Source: Corythucha ciliata
Taxonomy: Eukaryota; Arthropoda; Insecta; Hemiptera; Tingidae
Assembly (NCBI GenBank): GCA_038030265.1
Contig: CM075939.1
Location: 38,173,253 to 38,237,252, forward strand
Length of the DNA stretch: 64,000 bases
Direction of reading: 5' to 3'
Within the stretch, counting starts at the first letter, position 1. The number at the start of each line of letters is the position of its first letter. Shown here piece after piece: positions 11,641 to 24,180 of this stretch. The notes beneath the pieces are model-generated. The model saw nothing but the letters and a program-made list of their open reading frames with translations. It was not told the origin of the DNA and ran no database searches. A program made the position numbers and the translations under genes.

Positions 11641-12485
11641 CATTGTGTATTTTTCCCGTTTCTGGGGGGGGGGGGGTTTGGTGCGCCACTGGGTTTAGCT
11701 ATAAAACGCGAGTCAAAGTCCAGAAAAAAGCTAGTTAGTCTCGATAAATGACGGTCGAAAGTGTTTTTTTGACCGTAAAGCTTATTGGAAATCATGGTGA
11801 GGTTCATTTCAAATTATTATATCGAACGAAATAAAAATAAATAGTGAAATAATGTCCGAACGCGAGGGCAACAGGAATGGGCTCAGTATGGGTTACTATA
11901 CTCCCTTGTTGCGCTCAACAAGCGGAGGGAGCTGACTCTGAAGAACCTTCGACTCAATGAAAAGGAGATTACGGGGTTTTCGTGGATCAGGAACTTGATT
12001 CGATCTGTCATGTCAAGAGGGTGCAAAACAAAACAAGATCAATAATCTTGTAGTTTGTGCTTTTCAGAAAATGTTTGGCAAAACACACAAATGACCCAGA
12101 GCCTCAAATGGCCTTGGTTGGCCATTATTAAGTCTATAGCCACTTATAACTGGCTCGCAGGGTGGTAGGAAACGAAAAAAGGGACAGTCCTGGCAAATCG
12201 AGACAGGTGAATCGATTTGATTTCATTTTTCAAAAGAACTAATTTATTAAAAGTTAAAAGGCCGCTGACTTGTGTCTACTGACCGTTCTCGTGGTCTTCC
12301 TAAATGAGAAGAGCACGTGCGGGTGCGGCACTACATCAGATTTTGAGATGCGAAGCAAACCTTACGCTCTTTAATAGAATTCTTAACTTTACAAGCTTAA
12401 GGAAACATGTTTTTATCCCAACTCAACTTTTAAAAGAACAATAAATTATAATCAATCAAACTCCACCACCCCCCCAACATTCCAC
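11641..12485. other. No gene seen
   Basis: Apparently unique DNA with no domain, tRNA or tandem block recognised. Confidence 0.45.
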
Positions 12486-13020
12486 TTATCCTTCACTGAT
12501 ACGCGGGGTTATTAATTCAATTTCTTCACGCGTGTTGCCAAAGAACTCCTGCCTATAATTCCCAAAGAAATATTCCACGGGGTTACCATAGTGGAGGGGG
12601 GAGGGATGATGTATTAGCTTCAAAAACTCTCGCTCTGACAGCTGACCGTACCCTAAAACCCCAGAGATCTCTGTTTCGGCGTTGACAGCAAAATAAATAT
12701 ACAATTTCTTATTCGAATCATGTAACGGCGATCGATCAGATAACTTGTAACTGATTCCTAAAAGGCTCTTTGTAACCAGGTTTATCCGAGCATTATCTGA
12801 GGGATAAGTGCAATCATAAAACCGCAAAGTGAATCTATTGATTGGATAGCCGTTGCAGAAAAAGTAGGGTATTCATCAAATTAATTGCGACGTCATTGAT
12901 ATTGGATGGTAAATGGCGGGAGGGGACGTTTCTTCGATTGACTCTACATAGTGTTTCAATCAATTTATTTCCTTGGAAAACAGCCGACCCGTTAAAAAGA
13001 TGAAAAAGCCGTTTTACCAC
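12486..13020 (-). pseudogene. Anonymous coding-like segment, two frames
   Basis: Read on the minus strand, 13020-12835 is open for 61 codons, then a frame change leads into a second open stretch of at least 113 codons ending at 12486. The second part has balanced, protein-like composition (for example the stretches KKLYIYFAVN and GYGQLSEREFLKL) unlike the low-complexity frames around it. I do not recognise a family. The frame change could be a decayed frameshift or a splice junction; a weak AG lies near 12835. It may equally be chance. Function not assigned. Confidence 0.25.
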
Positions 13021-15779
13021 ATCGTTACGTTTATTGAATTTTTGATCGTTACTTATGACTCTTTATTCCCAGCCTAGAACGGTAATAAGAGACGATGGAG
13101 TGAAAGGAGACGGAATTTGAATTATGGTGGTTGAAGGCAAAAGCGTAATTGAAGGATGTCAGCTTTATGGAGCTCGCTGTAGAGAGGATTCAAGTATAAA
13201 AATGATCTGCTTGATGTCGGAAGAGGATGAAAAAAGGAAAAAATGTATAAGATCGTCAGGGAATGAATGATTCACATTTTCAAGGGCCATTGAACTTTTC
13301 GTGAAGCAGGAAAAAGTTGAAACGCTCTTGTTGAAGTTGAAAAACCAATGGATAAGGGAAACTTTAACATTTCACACCAACACCCTCGACGTGCGCAATT
13401 TGCCAAGTGCCTATTCAATGGAAAGTTTTATGATAATTTGGTTCGAAAGTATTTGAAAAATCACCCGTAATTCATTTTAATTAATCACTTTGGAATAAAT
13501 GAGCCCCATCCCTGCTTATATGAAATCAGAGGATTCTAAGTTCACTCTTTCAACTAGTTGCCCCCTTCTAACTTGAGCTCTGCATTCTTAGGGGAGAATT
13601 TAATCGCTTTCAATAGTATTGATTTATTTTTTCTTTAAAAAAAAATGTGTTGTCTCTTTAACACACATCACGATTTGAATAGCTTTCACAACCTGCCAAA
13701 CAAAAACATGTTTAGCTAAAAAAAAACTTGATGAAAACATGAAGAAATGCCTAGAAAAAGGCAAAAATTGAATAGAATTTTTTCCGGGCGATCAATATCC
13801 CGTCCCCTTCGTCTAATTCTTTCACACTCGTACCCCCCCCCCCCAACGAAGGCACGTGTTTTCATTTTCCTATATTTTCTCATGCAGCGCACTCGGAGTC
13901 CCTTCTCTTCCCCTTTTTCGTTACCCGCCAGTTAATCCCATCCTCTTGCCCCCTCCGACCAATCCGACACTTAGTTTTCAAACCGCAAGCTTTTCTTCCA
14001 TCGAAACCACCCATTCACGACACGCTTTCCCGCCCCCCCCCCCTAGATTTTCTGGATAGGTTGCGCTGGAATACCGTGGACGGGGGTTTGGAGGTTTTAG
14101 GTTTTAATTCTCAGGACCGTGACGAGGAAATGGTAGTGGTCTGGTTGAAAAAGGGTGGGGGGGGAGGTACAGAGATTATTTCCTTGGTTTTTGGTGGGGG
14201 TGTGAGGTAGGAAGGTAGATGGGTACTTCTACGCCCAAAGCTTCTTTGGCAACATGCTCTAAGTTAAACGGATGAGATAAAGTGGGATAAAGTTGTTTGC
14301 TCGAGCAAAGTCTTATACAAATTCGTGGGATTTCGGAATATTATGAGATTAAAAAGGTGGGAAAAAAAGAATATCCTTACGTCACACACAGAAAAAAATC
14401 AATGACTATAAAGCTTTCAAACAAAAGGAAAGGGAAATGGGAATTTCAATTAAAAGGTAGTGCTGTGGATTCAATTTTTAACGCATCCCACTAATTAAAA
14501 CTAAAGTTCTAAACTTCTCTACCACATTTTGAGATAAACCTTTTCATGATAAAGCCTGATGCCCCGCCTCCTCCTACCTTCCAGCCCCACAAAATCACAT
14601 TCTCCAGCAAACCACTTTTATTTCCATTGTGACTGAAACCTTTTCAGTTGTAGAGGATTAACTGGACAGGGGAAGGCTCGATGTGGGAAATACAAGTATT
14701 TACTCTCGTGTGAAAATACTTGAACGTTTTTGAAAGAGAATTCACACTGACATGATTTATGTCGCTTTTTGGGGGGGACAAAAGCCTAACGATGATTATG
14801 TGAGTGGTAAACGATTTGTCTGGAAGAAATAAAAGGATTTCGTGTTAGCAGTTCCATACAAGATTGTTGAAACGATTGAAAAAGATTAACGAGACTCCTA
14901 TGTAATAATTTCATTCAAAACGTTTTCCCAATGGTTCCATCAAGCAAAGCCTAAAGTCAGCATAAAATTCAAAAAATATATAAAATGATGCTTTCGCCGA
15001 GGACGGTTGAATCAAACGAGAGTTATAATCATTCCGTGAAAATAATTTTATATTGCCCAAACAACGAAATAGACCATAATGAAGGAAATACCACGGTGGT
15101 CCTCTGTATGCGTCTAGGGACGATCCTTTAGGGAACGCTGGAGCAAGCTTTTGAGGTAATAGCTTGGGGCTTTGTCAGTCGTTAACCGGTTCAAAGGGGT
15201 GAGGATACGAGAGAGTAACATCCGAGCGGTGCCCTAATCAATAGAAGAGCGTTTGTTATTATTCATTATTTTCATTTTATCGCTCAATAATCAAAGGGCT
15301 TTGTAACGTTTATACCTATAAAATTGGAAAACGATACACTAAAATTAAAATAAGAAAGAGCGGATCGTGCCAATAACTTGATAGGCATGAACCTGCAAGA
15401 CTGATCGGTCTTGATAAAAGAAGCCTAACCTTTTGAACTCGGACGCTTTCAGAATATTAAGCGGCAGCCTTAAAAACACGTTCATCCGCGCCAATTTATC
15501 GGCTATTCAAACATATCTCTGACGGAGTTTGAAAATGGCTGACAGGGAAAAAAAATTGTTTGATTTTTGGAGTCGCTCAATGATTTATATTTTTATTTTC
15601 GTGATTTTTGAGCACAAATTAATCAAGAAAAAGTGTACGACAAGTGTGTGTAAATGATAAGGGACTCATTTATATTACGATTAATGATAGAAGTTGCTGA
15701 TTGCGAGATTGAATTCAACTGATCGACGTACTGGGGCGTCAGGACGGGGAGGTAAGGTGTGGATTTAATGTTAACCACG
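13021..15779. other. No recognised gene
   Basis: A long stretch with C-rich runs (C12 at 13833-13844 and another near 14035), G-rich patches near 14150 and A/T-rich filler. It shows no domain, repeat block or retroelement signature. It could be intronic. Confidence 0.45.
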
Positions 15780-18700
15780 AAGTGGGCTCTGAAAATCGCG
15801 AATTGGCCTTATTTCTATCAATTTGAACCGAACATTAGCAATTCATGTCAATTTCGCTTGTGAATTAACTATTTCTATGGATTTCACTCGCTAGTTTGCT
15901 CAATTTTTTTTTTAATTATACTTATTCATTATTCATGAATTTTTCATCAATCAATTTTATATTTATTATGATTTTCATTTAAATTTTGACCACGTAATAG
16001 CCAATTTTTTTAAATTATAATTCACGAAGTTAACTCTAGTAACCACGAACTGACCTTTTCTCAATTTTAGACATGAATTTGCGCTTTTTGTTGTTTTTTT
16101 CTTACTTTTATCCGCGAATTTGCAATTTCTTTCAATTTTGCTTGCGAATTAGCTATTTCTAGTGATTTAACCCCCGAGTTTGCGCAATTTCTCAATTTTT
16201 TGTTTGTTTATGAATTTTTCATCAATCAATTTTTTTATTTATTACAATTTTTTCAAATGTTGGCCGTAAAATAGACAATTCTTTCAACTTGAATCATGTT
16301 GGCACTAAAACCCATGAATCGACCTTTTCTTCACTTTAGACACGAATTTGCGTTTTTTTAAAATTTAGGCTGGGACTTTGCAATTTATTACAATTTAATC
16401 CCAGAATTAGCATTTCTCGGAATTTTGCTTGTGATTCAACGATTTCTATGGATTTTACTCGCTAGTTTGCTAATTTTTTTATTTGAATTATTCATTTATT
16501 ATTCAGGCATTTTTCATCAATTTTATATTTATGAGAATGTTTTTTAAAATTTTAGCCACAAAATAGCCATTTTTTAAATAACAATCACAAAGTTAACTCT
16601 GGAAACCAAAAATTGGCCTTTTCTTCATTTTAGACACGAATTAGCTTTTTCAAAAAAAGTTAAGCCCGGAATTAGCAAATTTTCTCAATCTTAGCAGATA
16701 ATAAGCAATTTCTATCAATTTTGCTTGCGAATTAGCTATTTCTATGGATTTCACCCGCGTGTTTGCGCAATTTCTCTATGTTTATTCAATATTTATTAAT
16801 TTTTCATCAGTCAATCAATTTTTTTTTTTTTTTTCATTAAAATTTGTATTTGAATTATGGCCTCGAAATAGCAAATTTTTTTATTTTAGTCAAAAATTTG
16901 GCTATAAAAATAGCGAATTTTATTGTTATTTTCGGTTTAGCTCTTCAACCCAAATTAAGGCAGTAATTTTCCTTGAGAAACTGTGAAGTAGCGCGTTTTC
17001 TTGATTTTGTCCTCGAGTTGGCGCATTTTCTCATTAACAACGACGGATTTTAAATTTTTCACGATTTTAGACGTGAATTAGCAATTTTTCTGAATTTTAG
17101 CTGCGAATTAGCTATGTACTTCTATGGATTTCATCCACGATTTAGCGAAATTTCTCGATTCCTAATCAATGTTACCCTCGAAGTAAACTCCAACCCCCCC
17201 GCCAAACAACTTTAAAGCATTTGTCAACTTTAACCTTACAGGGCCTTTTGTCGATTGATTTTGTCCTATATTTAGCGCATTTTGATCATTTTAGCAGCGA
17301 ATTTGCAATTGCTCTCAATTTTTACCACAAATAATTATCAGTCTCTTCACATGCAGCTATTTCTTTAGATTTTAGCGGCCAACTAACGCAAAATTTCAAT
17401 TTTAGCCGCCGATTCGCTGGTTTTTCCAATTTTAGACACAAAGTTGCCGCTAAAAGCCACGAATTGGGGATTTCTCTATTTTATCTGCGAGTGATTGTTT
17501 AATTTCAATTTATGCCGCGATTTACATCTTAGTCGCAAATTTTGCTTCAGAAATCCCGATGTTTCGTTTACTTTATTTTAGCAGCGAATTAGCGCCTTTT
17601 CTCAATTCATGCTGAGAATCAGCAATTTCTCTAAATTTTAGCCGCCAGTTAACTATTTCTATAGCACCGCTTTAGCACCGTGTCAGCGAATTAGCAATTT
17701 CTCAATTTTAGCTGCGAATGACCGCTTCATTTCGATTTATTCACGATTTAGCCCATCATCTTTATTTTGGCCGCTGATTTCGCACATTCTACATTTGAGC
17801 CGTGAATTAGCGCCTTTTCTCAATTGTGTACACGTGTTTGGCGAATTTTCTTAATTTTAGCGGAGAATTTTCAATATCTCTCAATTTCATCCGCAAATTA
17901 GCAATTCCTCTACATTGCTATTTTGAAGAAAGCTCGGAAAAAGAAGAAGAATATAAAGAAAAAAAAGCCTAAACCCGAAAAATAAATTATCAACTAAGTG
18001 GGTACGGCTTAAAATTGATTATAATTATAAAATTCTTCACATTTTAGCTGCAAATTAGCTATTTCTTTAGATTTTAGCCGCAATTTAGCGGTCTGTGTCG
18101 ATTTGTGCCTCAAATTTCATTTTTTAAGCACGAATTGGCTCCAGGAACCGCACTTTGGCGATTGATCAAATGATCGCTATTTCTCTCGATTTTAGTCGCA
18201 ATTTACCGCTTTATCTTAACATTAGCCGCAAAATTTTCTCCAGAAACAGCGAATTTACGTTTCCTCAATTTTAGCTGTGAATCAGCAATCGTGAATTCTC
18301 GATTTCCTTCTTCAGATTAACGCCTTTTCTTAATTTTACCAACGAATTAGCAATTTCTCTCAATTTGTGCCGTGAATTTGCAATTTTTAAATAAATTATA
18401 GCCGTAAATCAGTTATTTCGCAATATTTTATCCGCGAATTGGCCACTTCCACAAATTACATGCTGTAAATTCACTATTTCTTCTTATGTTAGCCGCTTCC
18501 ATCTCAATTTTATACACGAATACCGGAATTAGCGAATTTTTCTATTTTAACCACGATGAAGTTGGCTCCAAAAACTGCGAATTGGTGATTTCACAGTTCT
18601 AGCTGCGAATTATTGCTTTATTTAATTCTTAGACGAAATTAAGCGCATCGCCTGAACTGTAAACGCACATTTTTTTTTTTTCGGAAAATTAATCAATTTT

Positions 18701-19640
18701 TGACCGAAATTAGCACCTTTTAACATTTTTCGACCCAAATTACCGCTTTTTATCAATTTTAGACGTGATTATCAATTTATTGAAATTTGTGCTGCAAAAT
18801 ATCTACTTCTCCAGATTTTAGCCGCGATTCAGCTTCTTCTAAATTCTTAATCTCTTATATGCAGCCGCAAATTTTCCTCTAGAAACCGTGATTTGGCTTA
18901 TTCTCTTTTTTTAGCCCAGAATTATCATATTTCGTATATTTTGTCCACGAGTTGTCGCATTTTCCTAATTTTAGCGGCAAACGTCTTCTCTCAATTTTTA
19001 GCCGTGAAATGGCTATTTCTCTCAATTTTAACCGCTAAACAGCTATTTCTTTGGATTTTAGGGACGAATTAGCTCAATTTCAGCCGTGAAGTAGCGATTT
19101 TATTCAATTGTAGCCACAAAGTTGGCTGAAAAAATGGTGAATTGACGATTTCTCAATTTTAGCTGTGAATGATCGCCTAACTTTAACTTTAGCCGCGATT
19201 TAGCGCTTCCTCTTGATTTTTACCTCAAATTTTGCTCTATAAATCGCCAATTGGCGTATTCTCAGGTAAAGCAGCATAGTAGGGCATTTTCTCGATCTTG
19301 TCTGTTGAGTTAGCGCATTTTATCGTGCGCTCGCTTTTTTTCTCAATTACTTCCGCGTTTTATAGCTTCCTTCTCAATTTTACCTACGTATTAGAGTTTA
19401 TCTCAATTATTGCCAAGAATTAACGATTTTTCAGCTTTCAGCCGTGAATTAACTCTTCTGCACAATTATTATAGTCGTGTGCTTGCTAATCTGAATCGTG
19501 GATCACAATCTCAATTGCTGCCGCGGACTGGCTCCAAAAACAACAAATTGGCACATTTTCTCAATTTTTGCCGGGGCGTTGCATCGAGTACCTGTGAATT
19601 GGCTCTTTTTCTACATTTTAGGCGTGAATTACGTGAATTT
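15780..19640 (+). repeat. Minisatellite, forward block 4 (largest, ~3.9 kb)
   Basis: This is the largest array of the dominant family. The left third uses a variant that alternates the core with ATTTCTATGGATTT and TTCATCAATCAA phrases and shows a higher-order period of several hundred bases (compare 15840-16020, 16130-16290, 16420-16570 and 16720-16860). The right two thirds return to the basic ~30-bp unit, interspersed with the longer CAAAGTTGGCT-AGAAACCGCGAATTGG variant (near 17440, 18130, 18560, 19120). No genes; all open frames are repeat translation. Confidence 0.85.
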
Positions 19641-20290
19641 AGGAAACTTTACCTATTATAACATTTTGTTTTGAATTGATTTTGCTGAGTACGTAAAGCT
19701 TTATATTGACCTTTTGCACAGAGGTAGCGGTCGTGAGTCGTTTGAGACGGATGCTCGCTCCTTACCCTTTCTTTCAATCTTTCGCATTCATAATTTAACT
19801 CGACGAGTGTAATTGAATAAAAATTATGGCTGGAACGTAAAACTTTCCCTCCTTGGGAGAGTAAAGCGTCGTTGCCGTTTAGATTAGGCATTAAAACTGT
19901 AAGTTGATAGCATCAACCATTTTGAACGTAGCGCAGGATTTTATAACAGCGTTTTTATACGTTACACTCGAGATAAAATTAGAAAACTTGCTCTCTCCGC
20001 TAGCCCAAAAATATGCGTAATGACCAGTTTTCAGTTTCCTTCCAAAGATAACGTTCACGTCATTCGAGTAAAAACTGGCAAACACTGGGAAAAGTTGGTC
20101 AAAAATAAGTTTGAGCAGAAACTTTTAAAAAACGAAGTGAACATTCCTGGCAATTGGTTTATCACGGTTGAGGGATTGGAAAGGAATCGATGAATTGTGC
20201 GAAAGGAGGTAGGAAATGGAGTAAAATGAGAAGAATGGGAGAAACCGTTTGTTATTACAGGTGAGAGGTGATCGAGCATTTAGTCTTACA
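19641..20290. other. Non-repetitive insert with clustered short open frames
   Basis: Three minus-strand open frames (19649-19891, 19891-20085, 20055-20279) nearly abut, and 20070-20181 is also open on the plus strand. The first contains an E/R/K/Q-rich helix-like segment (ECERLKERV, KGQYKALRTQQ) reminiscent of linker regions in LINE ORF2 proteins, but I see no catalytic motif. It is best called an unclassified relic, possibly of a retroelement. Confidence 0.25.
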
Positions 20291-20797
20291 GACATTCAAA
20301 ACGGACCCACGGTTTACATGTGTGAGTGGGATTGAAGGAAAGAAGAAGGGACTTATTTGGTAAATGAAACTTACTATTAACCGCAAAATAACGCTTTATT
20401 CAACGGGGTTAAAGGGGTGATTCTGTAATTTTATAGCCATCGAATTTCCTCGGAATAAAACAGACGATTTAATTATTTAATTTTTTTGAGAAATGACTTA
20501 CCTACGACCTTCCTAACTACAGTTTGTCGTCTACGTTTTTAATTTCATCGACGAGTGCAATCATATCTTAAGGGATGGTTCCCTTATAGACGAATAACAA
20601 TGTAGCGGTTTCGATTTCCGATATCCTTCCAGCTTTTTGAGGCATGCAGTAGCGCATTCTTCACGTTCAACACACCGTGCGCTATGACGCATGCCTCCGA
20701 CGCACGCGAAAAGGCACAAGTGAAGACATAACTTATTAACGGCATAACGGCAAATATTTATGTCCAGAGAAATTGAAACGAGCAATATATGTGAACT

Positions 20798-21076
20798 GCG
20801 AGCCAATTCAGTAAAACTGAGCGCCGGCGCTATCCCATCCGTCTTGTCTAAAAACATATGTTCCAATTCGCCTATTTCATAATGAGGGCAGCTCTGCAGT
20901 TTGCCATTTTGGGAAACAGTTGTTCTGGGTGATTTCCATTAGAAACTAGTAGAAGAGTGCCCACATGTGCTAGTTCCCAAGTGGCGAACGACAGCGCTGC
21001 CCGAATTATGAAATAGGCGAATTCGGAGAGGACGGGTGGATAGCGCCGGCGCTAAATTTTACTGGATAGGTCGCCT
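20798..21076. mobile_element. Foldback MITE with ~90-bp arms
   Basis: CAGTAAAACTGAGCGCCGGC on the left is mirrored by the sequence ending TTTTACTGG on the right, and AATTCGCCTATTTCATAAT recurs exactly in inverted orientation (left near 20867, right near 21010-21040). Arms extend about 90 bp with substitutions and small gaps. There is no open frame. Exact termini and target duplication are uncertain. Confidence 0.7.
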
Positions 21077-21079
21077 GTA

Positions 21080-21859
21080 GTTTTGTTGCCTGAACTCAGA
21101 GAAAACAACCTTTGTTTCGGACATTCGCGTAGGTTCCGACCACTAACCAATTTCCCCATATATCCGGCAATGGCAGCATAGATTCTTCAACTCCACAGTT
21201 ATGTCATCCCATGAGCGTAGCCAGCGGGGGGCGGAGGTGGGCAGTTGCCCTCCCCTAGAATCAAAAGCGTAGATTTCATGGGGCAGCTGCCCACCTCCCA
21301 AAAAATCCCTGATCTGGCTTTCTTGAATTCGTCTCCATAGAACCAATTTTGCGGATTTTTCTCACTAAAAAAAAACAACACATTTTCGCTTATCGGTTTC
21401 ACCAAAAATCAAAAATTCGCCGATGTTTGTTGCTGACAAACCGATTTCAAGGGCCGGCTTAGCTTGGAAACCGATTTTTCACACTGAAATCTCATTTTCG
21501 CAGGTTCGACGCGCAATTTTCGTGTGTTTTTGGCTAGCTCAAATCGTGTTTACCCCGCTGTGCCATCCAGACTTACGGTGGGAGAGGAAATGCCAGCTCT
21601 GTTTACCGTCTCAGGTCTGAAATTCAAAGTTTAGCTCCAAAAGTATCACTTTGCGGGGGGGGGGGATTCAGGTTTTCGACATAAAATCCGAAATAGTGGG
21701 CTACAAACGACAGAATTGACGCGATTCTAACCTTCAGATCCTGTTATAAGCCTGCTAAAAGACAATGGTGAATCTGACATTTTCGCCAGTGATGCTGGCG
21801 TGGATCCAGTTTTTCTCAAGAGTAGTTGCACAGAGTCCCCCCCCCCCACCATTTTACTC
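21080..21859. other. No gene seen
   Basis: Spacer with a short inverted G/C-rich motif around 21225-21300 (CAGTTGCC CTCCCC and GGGCAGCTGCCCACC) and G11 at 21655-21665. No coding domain. Confidence 0.45.
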
Positions 21860-22500
21860 ACGAATGCCTCGAATTGACGTTTTCCTTAATTTTAGCTGAA
21901 GATGAGTGCCTTTTCTCAATTCTAACTCGAACTGGCCAATTTTCTTCATTTTAGCCGTGAAAAGGTCTCAAAAAGACCGTGAAATAACGCATTTTTGATT
22001 TACTATTTCAATTACGGCCAGCACTGGGCATCGCCTAACAGCGAATTGGTGCGTTCTGACAATTTCAGCCGCAAAAAAAAAAAAAAGTTTTTCCTCAATT
22101 TAACATGTGGATGAACGCTATTTCTCAATTTTAGCCACGAGAATTCCACCAATCAACAACAAACGGTGACAATTTCGCCAATTCGTTTTCCCTAAATTCT
22201 AGCCGCAAATTAGTGCTTTTCCTAATTCTGCCTTGAGCAATTTTTTCTCCTTTCAAATTTTAGCAGTGAAAAGGTTCACATAACCCACGTGAGAGCGAAT
22301 TTAATTAATTTTGACCCGGACGTGGCAACGCGAAACCTTGAAATGGGTTTTTCATCAATTTCACGGGCGAACGAACAATTTTTCGTAATTTTAGCCGTGA
22401 ATAAGCACTTTTTTCAAAAATGTATGCGCTAAGTCACGCTCTTTCTCAATTTCACCCGCAAACTTGCCATATACTATATGTATAAAAACGAATTTCAGAA
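21860..22500 (+). repeat. Minisatellite, forward block 5
   Basis: Dominant family in forward orientation (TTTTAGCCGTGAA, TTAGCCACGA and similar), ending near 22500 where the orientation flips. Confidence 0.8.
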
Positions 22501-23350
22501 AAAGCGTTAGGTAATTCGCAGCGAGAATTAGGGGAGCTCTAATTTGTTGAAAAATCCTAAAATCCATAATTAGTGGTTAAAATGAGTAAAAACGCTAATT
22601 TTCGGCAAGAACAGTGGCTAAATTGGGGGGATAATTCGAGAAAATTTGCTAATTTACAGACAATTGAGAAATCAGGAGAAACACGAATTCACCGCAAAAT
22701 TCAGATAAATCGCTAATTCACGGCTAAAATGGTGAAAAATCACTAAAATGACAAAAAATCGCTAATTCGCGGCTAAAATGGGGGGGGGGAATCGGTAATT
22801 CGCTGATAAAATTGTAAAGAAGCGCTGACGTGTGGAAAACAGGCTAATTGGAGAAAACGCTCATGGCGGCTTCTGAAGGTATAACTTACGAGGCTGCAAG
22901 TGAACAAAATCGCTAATCCACGGCTAAATGAACATAATGCGCTAATTCGCGATAAAATTCACAACAAAGCTCTCATTGATGGCTCGATAGAAGGCTGAAA
23001 TTTGGTAAAACGTTAATTCACGGTGGAAATAAAAACAATGGCTATTTATGGCGTTAGATTTGGAACATTTGCTATTTCGCAGAAATAAATTGAGTAAATG
23101 GTAAGACGCGGTTTCCGGAGACAACCTCGTGGCTAAAATTAGAAAATATAACGCTAATTCACGGGTATAACTGCTCATTGGCGGCTCAAATCAGGAAAAA
23201 CACTAGTTCGTTGCTAGAAAAATCGCTAATTCACGACTGAAATCGCTCAGTCGTGGCTAAAATTGAGATAAATCGCTGATTCACCGATGAAATTGAGAAG
23301 AAGTGATGAAGCGTGGAAAATACGCTAATTCGCAGCTCCTGAAAACAACT
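22500..23350 (-). repeat. Minisatellite, inverted block directly abutting block 5
   Basis: From about 22500 the units read CGCTAATTCACGGCTAAAA, the reverse complement of the preceding block. The longer variant is also inverted (GGTTTCCGGAGACAACCTCG near 23110). Confidence 0.8.
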
Positions 23351-23919
23351 TCACGGGGACGTTTGTGAAAGATTCGCCCGGGGGCGCCAAATGCCTAAAG
23401 ACGGCACTGCGCAATGAGCTGCAACAGGGCACATTTTTTGTGTGCAAATGTAAAACGCTGTTGAAAACGTTGTTGAAGTTATTGAACAGGCCTCCAAGTG
23501 CGTTTTATTCAGAGCGTCGCGGCCTTTTGCTAAGATCAATGTGTCATGCTCGATGTGGGAGTTGTGGGGGGGGGGGGCTATGATGGGTGGCCCGCCTGAG
23601 TTCTTACAACCAGGTTTATGGCCCACGACCAAAAAAGGTGGCCGGCCCTGCTTTAGCCCCTCCAGCACTTTAAACAACAAACAAACTTTGGTGTGCAGCT
23701 CTAGCTTCACGCTCCCTAACTCATCTTTATATCTGGATGCAAACTCGTTTGTTCGTCGATCGATTGCAAAGACGATCCCATTCATTAGTCGGGTTACGTA
23801 AAGTTGGCCTCACCCATCTGTTTTAATTGTGGTAAAACAAACGAGTAGGACCTTTTCGCGGTTCCGTGCGTTATATGGGTCGTATCAGGTTCATGTACAT
23901 CTCCGTAGGTACTCCAAAA
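23351..23919. other. No gene seen
   Basis: It contains overlapping open frames on both strands (longest minus 23351-23785, 144 codons) and a G12 run (23566-23577). The frames show no known domain, and the plus and minus versions overlap almost completely, so I do not call a gene. Confidence 0.4.
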
Positions 23920-24180
23920 AAGGCCCCGAAACTTGCAATTTCGCGAAAATTGCTGTACTGCGCTAAACTTATGGCTCAGAAATTTCAAATTTCGTGGGTC
24001 TTTTCCTTCAAATAGTGCAATTTCACGCTGTACACATAATTGGGCACAGCCAGGGCTGGCTAATATGAATAAGGCACGAAACTTGTTATTGCCCGAATGT
24101 AAAGATCAGAAAAATTGCACAATTTTGCGGATATTTACGTCCGAATGATGTACTTTCGTGGTTCTGGAAAAGTCAGGCTA
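23920..24180. repeat. Tandem repeat family C, short block
   Basis: The phrases CGAAACTTGCAATTTCGCG and AAATTTCGTGGGTC link it to the 5750-6720 family. Confidence 0.55.

Noticed and set aside
230..23350. Repeat-spacer regularity that looks CRISPR-like
   Set aside because: Units are contiguous and degenerate, with no conserved direct repeat alternating with unique spacers, no leader and no cas genes, and the DNA is clearly animal.
23351..23785. 144-codon minus-strand open frame
   Set aside because: It overlaps open frames on the plus strand over the same bases and shows no motif; likely chance in a GC-richer patch.
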